Positions 43,516 through 54,629 are shown, counted from the stretch's first letter. The stretch is 64,000 nucleotides of DNA from Amoebidium appalachense (GCA_963693365.1 CAVNZM010000014.1:6076001-6140000); one strand, 5' to 3'. The notes: a model not told the origin generated them from the letters alone. A program made the numbers and translations.

Positions 43516-45417
43516 TCAATCCACAATATCCGGTAAACAAAGTCGAGCACGATGGTGGACATGACTCGGGCCGGGGAGGGGTTTGGTGAGTATGTCAGCT
43601 AAGTTGTGGGCTGACTCAACGTAGTGGACAACCACGTCCCCACTGGCAATGTAGTCCTTGGTGTTGTGATACCGGACGGCAATGTGTTTGGTACGGTGCT
43701 TGATGCCGGTGGAGTTGACGATGGCAATGGTCGACTGGTTGTCACAGTACACCGGAGTCGGAGCAAGCATGGGACAGCCGAGTTCCTTGAAGAGGTCACG
43801 GACCCAAGCAACTTCTTGGGTGCCAGCATTGAGAGCAATCAGCTCAGCTTCAGTGGTGCTGGTGGCCGTGATGGGCTGGAGCTTGGAGTACCAGATGACG
43901 GGCATACCAGCAAACACGATAATGTAGCCGGTGGTAGACTTCTTGCTGTCGGCACAACCAGCAAAGTCAGCATCCGTGTAGCATTCGAGTATGGGGGACT
44001 GGGTGGCCGAGTACTTGTAGTCAATGCCAAGGTCAATGGTGCCGAGCAGGTACCGGGCCACACGACGGAGAAGGTCCCAGTGAGTCTTGCCGGGGTTGGT
44101 GCTGAACCGACCAAGGAAGCCGATGGCATAGGCAATGTCGGGACGTGTGCACCGTGCCACCCAGAGGAGACGGCCGAGTAACTCACGGTAGGGCACGGTG
44201 AACGGTTGGGGGGGGCAATCAGCCAGGGAGACGGTGGTGCCTGCAGGGATGGGGGTAGACTTGGACTTGGCATCGGTGAGGTTGAAGTCGTGGATGATAT
44301 CCATGATGTAAGACCTCTGGTGCATGTGGAGGTGATGGGGATCAGAGTGATTAAAATCAACACCGAGCATACGGTCAAATGGACTCATACGACAGCTGGC
44401 CATCTTGCTGATGTGGGCAGCCAGGTCACTGGCAGCAGTAGAACCCCGGGTGTTGGTGATGGTGGAGTCATCGACGTAGTTACCAGCCCGTACCACATCG
44501 TTGTTGGGGAAGAACCGGAGGTAGATGCACGGGTCGGTCTTAGTGCGGGTCAGGCCATGGGCAAGAAGAATGCCGTCGAGGAAGTCGTACCAAGCCTTGG
44601 AGGCTTGCTTGAGGCCGTACAGGGCTTTCTTGAGTCTCCAGACCTTGCCAAGTGTGGCCATGGTGATGAATCCCGGGGGTTGTTTCATGTAGATGGTCTC
44701 GGTGAGTGGGCTGTTGAGAAAGGCCGTAGACACGTCGAGTTGATGTATGTCATGACCTTCAACAACGGCCAGAGCTAGGATGGCACGGAGAGCAGCCGGA
44801 CGGATGACAGGGCTCTCAATCAACTCATAGTCAACACCGTATTGCTGACTGAAGCCTTGAGCAACACCACGTGCCTTGATCTTGGTGTCACCAGCCGAGT
44901 TGAGAGTTTTCTCGGAGACAATCCACTTGAAGCCGACGATGTTAGCACCAGGGGGAGGGTCAACAAGTTCAAAGATGTCTTTGTCGACGAAGGCTTGATA
45001 CTCAGCAGTCAGGGCTGACTTGACCTGATCACCATTGGGTCCGGAACAGAGTTGACGGACAAGTTTGGGTAGTTGGTCGATGTTGATGGGGGGACCGGGG
45101 GGGGACTGGCAGGGTGGTGGTGGCTTGAAGTCCAACCTTGCCCTGGAGACGGGCAGAACGACGGGGTGCAGGAACCGGGGTAGGTGGAGACGGTGGGGGG
45201 GGGAACTTGGAAGTTCGGAAGTGCAGGGGGGGCAACCTCCGGGCTGGACGGGGCCGAGTGGAAGTTGTCGGGGGAGCCGGGTCGGATGGGTGTGACGTTG
45301 CCAGGGGCAGGATGAGGGTCGGCAGGCTGGACGGGCACGGGGGCAGGGGGGGCCGGTGGGGGGGGGGGTGTCGGGGGAACGACGATGGCAGGAGGGGGGC
45401 CAGAGTACACCAGACAA
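43516..45417 (-). CDS. pol: Copia D reverse transcriptase and RNase H
   Basis: Homology begins in the linker (about 45290). RT motifs: FKWIVSEKT, QLDVSTAFLN, and YVDD (about 44477). RNase H: YTDADFAGCADSKKSTTGY (about 43930-43990), YCDNQSTIAIVNS, and the end ADILTKPLPG. This frame overlaps the upstream gag-integrase frame between 45009 and 45417 but in another phase. The join must lie in the Pro-rich, C-homopolymer linker, so slippage, an assembly indel or a frameshift there are all possible. Confidence 0.93.
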   Translation of the reverse strand: MSGVLWPPSCHRRSPDTPPPTGPPCPRARPACRPSSCPWQRHTHPTRLPRQLPLGPVQPGGCPPCTSELPSSPPHRLHLPRFLHPVVLPVSRARLDFKPPPPCQSPPGPPINIDQLPKLVRQLCSGPNGDQVKSALTAEYQAFVDKDIFELVDPPPGANIVGFKWIVSEKTLNSAGDTKIKARGVAQGFSQQYGVDYELIESPVIRPAALRAILALAVVEGHDIHQLDVSTAFLNSPLTETIYMKQPPGFITMATLGKVWRLKKALYGLKQASKAWYDFLDGILLAHGLTRTKTDPCIYLRFFPNNDVVRAGNYVDDSTITNTRGSTAASDLAAHISKMASCRMSPFDRMLGVDFNHSDPHHLHMHQRSYIMDIIHDFNLTDAKSKSTPIPAGTTVSLADCPPQPFTVPYRELLGRLLWVARCTRPDIAYAIGFLGRFSTNPGKTHWDLLRRVARYLLGTIDLGIDYKYSATQSPILECYTDADFAGCADSKKSTTGYIIVFAGMPVIWYSKLQPITATSTTEAELIALNAGTQEVAWVRDLFKELGCPMLAPTPVYCDNQSTIAIVNSTGIKHRTKHIAVRYHNTKDYIASGDVVVHYVESAHNLADILTKPLPGPSHVHHRARLCLPDIVD

Positions 45418-47927
45418 ACATCATCTTCAGTGTCAACTGTGGGGGGTGGGGTGGTCGAGGTAGCAGTGGTGTCGGGGGTCGGAAGGGTTGATGGAATGTC
45501 GGACGGGAGATAAGCTGATTCGTCGAAAATCACATCACGGAAGAGGCCGACACGATGGGTGGTGGCATTGAAGATCCGGTGGCAGTGTGATTGAAGATCA
45601 TAGCCGATATACATGCCGAGTTTGACGGTGGGGGCCAGCTTGTTCCGTTTAGAGGCTGGCACGTGAGTGTAGGCAGGGCAACCGAACACTTTGAGCTCGG
45701 AGATGTCGGGCTTGACACCGTAGAAAACCTCGAATGGTGTACGACCATTGGCAGTCGTGGACGGGGTGACGTTGATGATGTAGGCGGCATGTTGGAGGGC
45801 CTCAGCCCACAGTTTGGGAGACAGAGACTGATCTTGGACTTGATGGAGGAGGCAACGGACAATCTCTTGGAGGAACCGCATACGTCGTTCAACATAGCCG
45901 TTCAGTTGAGGGCAGTCCACCGGAGCATAGCTGGCCTTGATGCCCTGGGAGAGGCAAAAAGCACGGGTATCCTTGGAGGTGAACTCAGAGCCAGAGTCGA
46001 AGTGGTAAACACCAACTTTGGAGGGGGCATGGGTGGCAACGAGGTTGGTGTGAGCTGTGAGAATATCCAGGGTGGTGGTACGGTCGGCCATCGGGTAGAT
46101 CTTGACGAGGCCAGAGGCACGGCAGACAGTGACGAGAGCAACCTTGGAACCTCCGTACGATGTTGTGGTAGGCTCAAAAAAATCCCAATGCCATTCATGA
46201 CCGGGGATGTTGGAGTGAGGACGGTCACCCCTGAACGGAGCCTTGGTGGTCTTACCCATAATGCAGCCATGACAATCAGGAACATCACAGTCGAGGACAG
46301 AGGAGGGGAGACCAATAACAAGGTCGTGTTTCACCATGTCCTTGATGCTGGTCATAGCTCGGTGCCCCAGACGATGGTGCCAGATGGATGGGTTAACACT
46401 GGTAGTGGCAGCCAGAGCCACAGGACGAGTGGGTGGTTGAATGGTGTAGTCCTTGAAGTAATACAGACCGTTGTGTAGACGGAGGTTGACGAGATGACGG
46501 CCGGTGAGTCGGTCGAAGAGGAATGACGGAGTGGAGGCATCGTTCAAATCACCCTTGATGTATTCGGCAGCAGCTTGGGATGTTGAAATGAGGAAGGCTT
46601 GGCCAGACGGGGTGTAGTAGGCTTCAATGGTTAGGGTGGTAGTGCCATGGTCGGTGGTGGTGTTGATGACGATATGGCCGGTGTGAGTGGCCAAGACGGG
46701 GGTGCCATTGAAGGCAGCAACGGGAGTCGGTGTCGGAAGGGGAGTGAGGTCATGGAAGAACTCACGGGTGGGGCAAACAGTCATGTTGCACCCGGAATCC
46801 CAGGCAGGGTCGGAGGACACGGGGACGGAGCTAGCATTGTATGCCGAGAAAGCAAAGGAGACAGATTTCTCACTGCCTTGACGGGAACGGTTGTGTCTGG
46901 ACATACGGCATTTCGGCTCAGGGCAATCGATGATCGTGTGATCAGGCTCGTGGCAGTAGGAGCATTCTTTCACGGACGGGGTGTTAGAACGAGCCGGGGA
47001 ATCAGAACGACGGGAACCCGAGAAACGGGAACGACTGGGGGAACGAGACGTGGACCGGAAGGCAGGCCGGTGGGGGGAACGGGATCGGGTGTGCTGACGG
47101 GAGAGACGAGTTCGGAGGTCCGTGCCAGAGGTACGGTCAAGTCGGGTGCGTAAGTCACGGCGAGGAAGATCACGGGGGGGAGCACTGGCATTTAATGCCA
47201 TGCTGGACTTGGAGGCACGGTGGGCACGGTTGTTCCGGAGTTGCATCTTGAGGTCTTGACGTAACTCGATGCCCTTGACGTGGTTATGGAGGGACTCGAA
47301 GTCGGGGAATAGCTTATCACCGAAGTGATAGTCTTCGATAAGACGATTGAACTCAGGGGTGAGGTCGTCTCTGGTGGTGAGTTCATTGAAGAACTTCTCA
47401 GCTAGACGAGTGAAGTGAATGGACTCATCTTGGAGAGACTGGAGCTGGTTCACGATGGTCTGCAGACGGCTCAGGTAGGTGGTGAATGATTCACCGGGCT
47501 GAAGGGCACAGGCATCCCACTGACGGTGAAGGATGCGGATCTGATCGGGTTTGCCTTGGAGATAGTGTTGACGGAATTTCCACATGGCCCGTTCAGGGTC
47601 CATGCCAATACGGTACTGGGCAACGGTGGTGAGGACGGAAGGGTCGATGTTCTGTATCATATGGAGCAGGAGGCAATTGCGGGCCTCTTTGAGTTCCGCG
47701 GTAGTGCCGTAGCCATAGAAGGGGGGTTCACCGTCAACCGCGACGGTGGTAGGGGGGACGTAGTTGTCAGCAAGGACAACATCCACGAGTCGGACACCTT
47801 TAGTGCCGGTCATCATGCCGAGAAAAATGATTTCCCATTGAAAATAGGTAGTTTTGCTATCGGGACCAGTCTTCCCTTCACCTTTCCACATGGTGATTTT
47901 GTTTACGCCAGTTTTGTTTGGATCCAT
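45009..47927 (-). CDS. gag: Copia D gag, protease and integrase
   Basis: Start at ATG 47927 (MDPNKTGVNKITMWKGEG), the first Met after the leader with a good Gag N terminus; the frame is open further upstream into the LTR. Gag UBN2-like region, an Arg/Ser-rich stretch (RSRSPHRPAFRSTSRSPSRS), zinc knuckle CSYCHEPDHTIIDC (about 46924-46965), protease WDSGCNMTV (about 46795), integrase HHCC (HHRLGH to CHGC), core WDFFEP, HFDSGSEF and NGYVERRMRF (about 45880-46180). It ends in a long Pro/Thr linker; the stop at 45009 lies after the frame break. Confidence 0.93.
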   Translation of the reverse strand: MDPNKTGVNKITMWKGEGKTGPDSKTTYFQWEIIFLGMMTGTKGVRLVDVVLADNYVPPTTVAVDGEPPFYGYGTTAELKEARNCLLLHMIQNIDPSVLTTVAQYRIGMDPERAMWKFRQHYLQGKPDQIRILHRQWDACALQPGESFTTYLSRLQTIVNQLQSLQDESIHFTRLAEKFFNELTTRDDLTPEFNRLIEDYHFGDKLFPDFESLHNHVKGIELRQDLKMQLRNNRAHRASKSSMALNASAPPRDLPRRDLRTRLDRTSGTDLRTRLSRQHTRSRSPHRPAFRSTSRSPSRSRFSGSRRSDSPARSNTPSVKECSYCHEPDHTIIDCPEPKCRMSRHNRSRQGSEKSVSFAFSAYNASSVPVSSDPAWDSGCNMTVCPTREFFHDLTPLPTPTPVAAFNGTPVLATHTGHIVINTTTDHGTTTLTIEAYYTPSGQAFLISTSQAAAEYIKGDLNDASTPSFLFDRLTGRHLVNLRLHNGLYYFKDYTIQPPTRPVALAATTSVNPSIWHHRLGHRAMTSIKDMVKHDLVIGLPSSVLDCDVPDCHGCIMGKTTKAPFRGDRPHSNIPGHEWHWDFFEPTTTSYGGSKVALVTVCRASGLVKIYPMADRTTTLDILTAHTNLVATHAPSKVGVYHFDSGSEFTSKDTRAFCLSQGIKASYAPVDCPQLNGYVERRMRFLQEIVRCLLHQVQDQSLSPKLWAEALQHAAYIINVTPSTTANGRTPFEVFYGVKPDISELKVFGCPAYTHVPASKRNKLAPTVKLGMYIGYDLQSHCHRIFNATTHRVGLFRDVIFDESAYLPSDIPSTLPTPDTTATSTTPPPTVDTEDDVCLVYSGPPPAIVVPPTPPPPPAPPAPVPVQPADPHPAPGNVTPIRPGSPDNFHSAPSSPEVAPPALPNFQVPPPTVSTYPGSCTPSFCPSPGQGWTSSHHHPASPPPVPPSTSTNYPNLSVNSVPDPMVIRSSQP

Positions 47928-47990
47928 GATTGAAAAAACGAGCGCGAGTTCTAGATGTGTGTAGGGAGCGTGCAAAAGGGCTGCATAACC

Positions 47991-48925
47991 TGTTAAATTC
48001 TTTAAGTATTTAGGATGTAAGCAGAGACACAGTGGTGCAGTGTGAAAACACCACAGACACACACAACAACAAAACACGGAACGATCGGAGCAGTGTACAC
48101 AACAGACATCAATGTTTAGACACGACTGAACTCAATTTATTTTGATCGCTAATAAATACCTGAAATTCCCTTAAGTTAAATCCATACATGATTTCCGACC
48201 AGTCGGAAATCAGATCTATGTCTAAAATAACCAATCATAATTAACTGATTATTTCCCGGATAGATCCGGAGACGCGGGAACACACACCATAGGTCACAGC
48301 TATAAGAAAGAAAAGAGGTGAAGAGTAACGAGGAAAGAGGTGGTGTTTCTAACCTATCATCGGCTACAAAGACTCAGACATTTTCTGACTAAGTCCACTG
48401 ATTGGATATAGTACGGCAACACACAAAACAAAAGTGGTTGACTAAGCTATGAATCATACCTGACAAGCTAAAGTGTAACCTAAGTGTTTTTCTACCAATC
48501 AAAACATAACGAGTAATATAAATCTACTCAACGTATATTAGTGAGAGAGAAATATAATTAAATGAAAGGAAACAAGAGAAGAAAGAAAGAGAAAAGAAAA
48601 GACGAAGAAAGAGGAAAAAGAAAAGAAAGCAGGACAGAAAACACGAACAGCAAAACACAGTTATAACCGAAGATATTCATGTACACATAACATGTACACG
48701 TGTCTCCCTCACTGGGTAGACTCGTGTACCTATAATCAGTTGCTGTAATCGATATCTAAACACACGAATATAGCCGACACAACACGATTACAAGTACTCA
48801 AATACACTGGAGATCGATGTCATAATTTACGTACAAGGAGCACATCTTTTTCATTAAGTAAATGAATGAAAACATAACACGAACTGAGAAGATCTTACAA
48901 TATGTAAATACTACGTATTATAACA
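47991..48925 (-). repeat. Copia D 5' LTR
   Basis: 935 bp; inner end ...TTTAACA followed on the minus strand by GGTTATGCAGCCC. Confidence 0.95.
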
Positions 48926-48930
48926 GGGGG

Positions 48931-49189
48931 GGGGAGCAAGATGAGAGTGGGAGAAACGTCAGAAAGACAACTCGGGTTCAGACCGTGTAAGGGGGGAAGG
49001 GGGAGGGGGGAGGGGCGGAGGAAATCTGGTGGGGGCGAGGGGGGGTATATGCGAAGAAACAAGAGACAGAGGTGAGGTGCAAGACTGTGGGGAGCTAGAG
49101 TGTGAGTATCCAGGCACAAAGATGTCTGCTCGTCAGGGTGACAATGTGTGTGAGTAGGAGAGATGGGGAAAGAGGGGACCAATGTGAAC
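48931..49189. other. Intron sequence of gene N, no coding evidence
   Basis: G-rich on the plus strand (C-rich in the sense of gene N). Confidence 0.4.
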
Positions 49190-49449
49190 CTGGCCATAGC
49201 CTCCTCCGGTCCCAAGTTGTGCCTGGTGCAGCACACACAGACCACCTTCCTCCGTTGCTTTCTTCTTGCACTGAGTGGCGTTGTGAGGGGGTGCACTGTA
49301 CCCTACGCATTGTCCAAAACTCGACGGTTCCCGCTGCACGGTAACGCCCTCGACCTGGGGAGCCCGGACACAGAGGCACGACAGCCATTTGTCTGCGCCG
49401 ATGTCCGTGATGAGCTGGCGAGCAACGGCGGGTGTGATGACGCGGTTTT
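49190..49449 (-). CDS. Gene N, exon with CxG...QCKKK...CxxH motif
   Basis: Bounded by a 3' splice site (GTACCAG) at 49450 and a 5' splice site (GCCAG|GTTCAC) at 49189; 260 bases open in one frame. It begins RVITPAVARQLITDIGADKW and contains FGQCVGYS, TQCKKKATEEGG and LCVLHQAQ. The order C-x-G, Q-C-x-K-K, C-x2-H is that of a small putative zinc motif found in many uncharacterised eukaryotic and viral proteins (often annotated DUF5763-like). The function is unknown. The next exon is on the far side of copia D. Confidence 0.5.
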
Positions 49450-49898
49450 CTGGTACAAGCGGGTGAGAGGCCGGCGGGGAGGCCCTAGCGGGGGTGGGGG
49501 CTTGAAACCCAAGTTGGCGATTTGGCCTGCCGACTTGATCAGGTGTTTTTGAAACAAACTGAAGAGGGCTTGTTGTACCGAGAGGAATTGAAAGAGTCGA
49601 AATGTTCGGGCCATTTTGGATTTTCACGACCAACTCATCAATTTTTACTCAACAACTACCTTTTGTTGCGCGTCTGCTGGCGAATCGCTCATGTTGAAGG
49701 TTATACTATGGCGGAGAAGCGTAAGGGAACGACAGGGAAAGGTTCGGGTATGCTTATATAAGAATTGCTAAGTGAAGGCTGTGTCTAGCTACTTTGACCG
49801 CCCTGTAACGCTGTGCTTTTTGCAAAGAACAGACCGGACCGAAACGAAAAAAGGTTGGATGTACGCCCATTGAAACGGCCTTGCTGCGCTCGCCGCAT

Positions 49899-50165
49899 TC
49901 CTGAGTGAGATCCACCAATGGCCAGCGGCTCTGGCACAGATCGTCATGACCAGTACCCAGTTTCCCGGATGTACATTCGCTGAATGCTCAAAAATGCAAA
50001 AAAGTGCCCAACCCGAACGTTTTTGTACGTTTTTGTACATACTGTTGCATTCCAGTAAATTTGTAACACCATTTTGGCCAGTTTTCGTGCCATTTTTTTA
50101 TTTTTCATTCTGCGAACATTCGATTAGAACGTTTTTGTACAGGATTGAGCACGATTCGAACGCAG
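49899..50165 (+). repeat. Repeat R2, copy 1 (tandem target sequence, no R1)
   Basis: Collinear with 50476-50604 plus 51033-51164. At the point where copy 2 carries R1, this copy has two tandem copies of CGTTTTTGTA (50018-50027 and 50028-50037). Confidence 0.85.
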
Positions 50166-50306
50166 CTCCGCCGCGCCGGCAGGGGAGGAGCTGGGTGCCA
50201 ATGGCTATCCACAAATGTTCCGATTGAACATTCCATGAACACACACGGATACGTGCATCGAGCGAGGCTGAGCGAGGTAGGTTCGCGTGACGGTGGGAGT
50301 AGTACG

Positions 50307-50310
<4 letters not shown>

Positions 50311-50356
<46 letters not shown>
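50311..50356. repeat. (AT)n microsatellite
   Basis: Uninterrupted TA repeat. Confidence 0.98.
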
Positions 50357-50359
<3 letters not shown>

Positions 50360-50475
50360 GCTTTATTGCGTCTACTGCGACCGCCTTGTAACGCTGTGCT
50401 GGTTACAACAAACGAGAAAAGAAAGAGAAGAGCGAAATTAAACCCCACATGTACACCGCGGATATGCCACCATGA

Positions 50476-50604
50476 TCCTGAGTGAGATCCACCAATGGCC
50501 AGCGGCTCTGGCACAGATCGTTATGACCAGTACCCAGTTTCCCGGATGTACATTCGCTGAATGCTCAAAAATGCAACAAAGTGCCCAACCCGAACGTTTT
50601 TGTA
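50476..50604 (+). repeat. Repeat R2, copy 2, left part
   Basis: Nearly identical to 49899-50027; broken by R1. Confidence 0.85.
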
Positions 50605-50695
50605 CCACGCGTAACTACGACCTGTTTATTAGATGTATTGATTGGCTTGAGAAACACATCACTACAAAATTATAGCGCACGCGCACACACACACA

Positions 50696-50752
<57 letters not shown>

Positions 50753-50785
50753 CCAGCTGATACCGAGTGTCCCGAGGGGGAGCCC

Positions 50786-50827
<42 letters not shown>

Positions 50828-51022
50828 GGGGAACCCCAACTAATTGATTTCTCCTTGTAGTCTTTATGGTGTCTCGTAGAGAAAGTAAACCCTGATATAT
50901 AGTCACCACCCGACATCTATGTACGTGATCATGATATACCGCTGAGGGGATATTCCGAGCAAACCCCCCCCCCCCATACCTGAGACTGGTTCTCTTTGCC
51001 TCGAGTAAACAGCGTAAACCCC
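50605..51022 (+). mobile_element. Dispersed repeat R1, complete copy with target duplication
   Basis: Inserted in R2 and flanked by CGTTTTTGTA (50595-50604 and 51023-51032), a 10-bp direct repeat. It contains (CA)n 50676-50752, an A tract 50790-50826 and the conserved 3' block ending AAACAGCGTAAACCC. No terminal inverted repeats and no coding capacity. The variable-length duplication and internal A tract fit a SINE-like element; the promoter and partner are unknown. Confidence 0.75.
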
Positions 51023-51032
51023 CCGTTTTTGT

Positions 51033-51164
51033 ATATACTGTTGCATTCCAGTAAATTTGTAACACCATTTTGGCCAGTTTTCGTGCCATTTTTTTATTTT
51101 TCATTCTGCGAACAGTCGATTAGAACGTTTTTGTACAGGATTGAGCACGATTCGAACGCAGCTG
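51033..51164 (+). repeat. Repeat R2, copy 2, right part
   Basis: Nearly identical to 50038-50165. Confidence 0.85.
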
Positions 51165-51968
51165 CAAACGAGTGCTCACGCTGAATACACGTTGAACGTG
51201 CCATGAACACAAACGGACACCGCCGATATATAGCATTTTAAAGCACCCAGGCAAGGGAGAGCGACAAAAACCACTGCGTAGATAAATAAAAAAAGGGGGG
51301 GATGTGCTAAAAAGCTAAAATATAGATTGAATGTTTTAAGAAGGTTTATTTGAAACACTGTATAGACATCAACAAATTTTATTATAAATGTTTGACGGTA
51401 TTATTTGAAATACGCAGCTATCGATACCCTTCAATAAATATAAAAGCCAACTCTGTTTGCAGCTCGCGGCGAAATGTAAAATATGAAATAAACAGCAAAG
51501 AGCTCAAATATTGATTAATTAGCAAGGCTATAATATAGTAGTGAGCACGAAAAAAAAAATATATATCCACGGTTTTTTAATACTACGTCATGTGGAGTGC
51601 TAATATGGGAATACTGGCTTTATATAGGGCAAAAAAATCCTTGGTCGTTGTGATTGTGGGAAATATTTGGAGACTTTTGATTGGACGAATATCCCTGAAC
51701 ATCGTCGCCTTGTGAACACATCTGCCCGAGCCTCATGGCTCCCCCTATACTATGCCGCTGATTACGCTCATATATGGTAGCAGAGACAGCCCGACCGCCC
51801 TCTGATGGCCTAGCCGCTTTCCACTGCGCACTGCTATGAGCTCGGGGCGAGCTCACTCCCGCCGCCGAGATGTATGAGTGAGATTGTCCCACAATCACAC
51901 GCATATGAATTTGTACTTGGAGTCAGAGGCAGAGACCAGATCCGCCGAGACCCTGCCCGAGCCTCATG
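51165..51968. other. No gene seen
   Basis: AT-rich to 51600. The phrase GCCCGAGCCTCATG occurs twice (about 51725 and 51956). The minus-strand 94-codon frame at 51620-51904 has no supporting feature. Confidence 0.5.
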
Positions 51969-52033
51969 TAAACCCCCCCCCCCATACCTGAGACTGGTTC
52001 TCTTTGCCTCGAGTAAACAGCGTAAACCCCCCG
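51969..52033 (+). repeat. R1 3' fragment
   Basis: Only the last 65 bases (C tract, CATACCTGAGACTGGTTCTC to GCGTAAACCCC). A 5'-truncated copy is what target-primed insertion would leave. Confidence 0.7.
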
Positions 52034-52104
52034 TGAACACATCATGTATTCGTGAATACACTGTTGAGTGCCTACGTGCTTGTTTGGAGTTCTGTGACGT
52101 GTGT

Positions 52105-52450
52105 CTGTATATGTGTGTGTGTGTGCGCGTGCGTGCGTGTGTGCCTGCGCGCACGTGTGTGTATGTGTTTTGTGTATGTGTGTGTGCGTGTGTGTGTGTG
52201 TGCGTGTGTGTGCGTGTATGTGTGTGTGTGTGTGTGCGTGTATGTGTGTGTGTGTGTGCGTGCATGTGTGTGTGTGTGTGTGCGTGAGTGCATGCATGCA
52301 CGCGTTTGTGCGTGCGCTGTGTGGCTGTGTTGTGGGTCACACACGCACACACACGGCGCGCGCGCGCGTACGCACATATATGCATGCACACACGGACATA
52401 TGCACGCACGCACGCACGCACGCACGCACGCGCGCACACACGCACACACG
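52105..52450. repeat. (GT)n then (CA)n/(CG)n microsatellite
   Basis: GT-rich 52105-52290, then CA/CGCA-rich 52335-52450 on the same strand, forming a large imperfect inverted structure. Confidence 0.9.
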
Positions 52451-52685
52451 GGTTATACAGTCCTTCGATTTATTTTGAGATCGTAAAGGGGCATTCATGC
52501 TGTTACAAACTTTACGGTACACAGTTTCGGTTTCCTTCATTCTATGGGTACGAACATTCAAACAAACAGGCGGCACAATGTAATACTCATCGTCCTCTTA
52601 GGTTATGACTATTCACGTATAGTTACTGAACAGTCAGTTGAACAACACAGGAACACACACACTTCTTTATCGGGTCCTATCAATA

Positions 52686-52717
<32 letters not shown>

Positions 52718-53222
52718 CAAATAATGCAAGCCAAGGAGATTGATGATTACACGTGCACGACCAATTACATACTCAGCTCTGGCGCTCAGTCACAGTCCCC
52801 AGGTAGATAAACCTGTTTACATAGAAATCATTGGGGCCCTTTCCAAACCTAGGAACCACGTGCACGAGCCCTAGAATCGATTCCACCTCTATGCATTCGT
52901 AATGGTCTACAAGAACCAGCTTTTCACACCCACACCGACAACACATCCCTTTCTTCTCATACCACTGAACGAATGCAAAGCACCTACGTTCTCCCTCGTG
53001 CATGCATTTAAACAAACACAAGACCCGCGCATACCACGCGTCCTTGTTGCCTTGGTCGTCAACAGCATCCACCTGAATGCTGTCGTAGCGAGGGCTCCCA
53101 TAGAATGAGTCCGATGCCACCACCCGGAAGTATAACTTGCTTCCCTCCTCTCTGATGTGGATGGACCGGTAGACGTGTATCTGGGCAAAAGGTTGTTGGA
53201 AGGGTTTTTTGTGTGTGTGCGT

Positions 53223-53256
<34 letters not shown>

Positions 53257-53720
53257 GTGATGAGAACATGTAACACAAGGAAAAAGGGGGGTGGGGGGGA
53301 GGAGGGGGGGAGGGAGGATGGGGGAGGGGGAGCAGGGTGAGGATAGGGATGAAGGAAAGGCAGAGTGGGTGGGGGAGGAGAGGTGGAGAGAGGGAGAGGT
53401 GCCCTGAAAAATAACACACCTGATTCTCGTAAGGGTTGGGCATCTGGTCCCGACGCAGCCGTGCCCCGCCAGGCCGCTGCTCTGGTGGGGTTAAAGCCCA
53501 CTGTAGGCGGGCCGGAAGTTGCTTCAGTTGAGGATGCTTCTTGACGGACGCATGGTAGTTCCCGTTCCATCCAGGATAGGTCTGGTCAAGTTGGCGTAGG
53601 AAGACCGGCTTTGGTTCCTTACCTATCAGAAAAAGGTAGAAAAAGGTATAGTGTGTGTGAGTGGTTATGTCGGTTTGTTATGTTTTCCGTTTGCTGGGGA
53701 TGGAAGGGGGGGGGGGGGGG

Positions 53721-53868
53721 GTCTTTGCGGTGTATAATTGTTTGCGCGATATGTTGCTGCATGCTTAAACAGTTTGTGCAAGCCCCCCTAGGCCGTGGAA
53801 AGGTTGTGGTCGTGTATGCTGGTGGGGGGAACGGTGCACTATGCACGGGAAGTCCTTAGTTGCACTGG
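53721..53868 (+). repeat. Single copy of the 178-bp repeat unit
   Basis: GTCTTTGCGGTGTA... to GTTGCACTGGGG, shorter by the CACATATAC-type segment; followed by the same 75-base flank (TTCAACCCTTCGAAATTGCC...) as the other copies. Confidence 0.8.
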
Positions 53869-54596
53869 GGGGGGGGGGGGGGGGGGGGGTTCAACCCTTC
53901 GAAATTGCCATCAACTATACGAGTGTATTCAATGGTATTACCCTGTGCCTAGATCAGAGTGTTCACGTGTCCTAGGATACTAATGTAATGGGTACGAACA
54001 CCTTGTTGGTAAACGAGGATGATACGTTAACACCCAATTGGAACACCCACGAATACATTCGTACATCGATTGGACAGTTGGTCGTCCGACCCAGCACCAC
54101 GTGGAGGTAATAAATCAAAAAAGACCACCGATGCACATGTCTCTGTGTGTGTGTGTTGGGGGGGGGGGGGGGGGGGGGATATTCTTTATGGTTAACTGGG
54201 TAAGGGGGGACTGCACCGATCAGGATGTAATCCTCCCCAAGCTTCTCTGCAATGGCCTCTTCTTGTGCTGCAACAGCCAGTGGGTCCTCCACAACACCAC
54301 TAGGGTCCTCCACCTCACCTCTGTCCAAGAGGTTACTGTCAGCCAGGCTGGAGAGGAATGCCATAGCCTCGTATCTTCTGATGTTCTCCACCATCTGTTG
54401 TGTGTGTACGAAGGTGTGTGTGTGTTGAGGGGGCAAGGGGGGAGGGTGAGTGTTGGGGGAAGGGGTGGGGGGGGGGGGGGGGTGGGGGGGGGGGGGGGGG
54501 GGGGGGGGAGAGAGAGAGAGGAAGGGGGAGAGTTAGTGAATACGTGAGAAACGAAGGGTGTGATCCATAGGGTAGCAGGCAGATGAGGTGGGGGAG

Positions 54597-54629
<33 letters not shown>

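Larger units (their letters stand above)
42136..48925 (-). mobile_element. Ty1/copia element D, full length
   Basis: LTRs of 935 bp (42136-43070 and 47991-48925), identical as far as I compared. The TSD is GGGGG on both sides, the insertion being in a G homopolymer. Read on the minus strand: 5' LTR 48925-47991, then GGTTATGCAGCCC (a degenerate internal initiator-tRNA-Met primer site), gag-protease-integrase, a frame break, RT-RNase H, polypurine AAGTGGGGA, 3' LTR. The INT-before-RT order defines copia. Confidence 0.96.

Noticed and set aside
49707-49760. A short first exon MAEKRKGTTGKGS with a 5' splice site
   Set aside because: Only 13 codons and no downstream exon on the plus strand could be tied to it.
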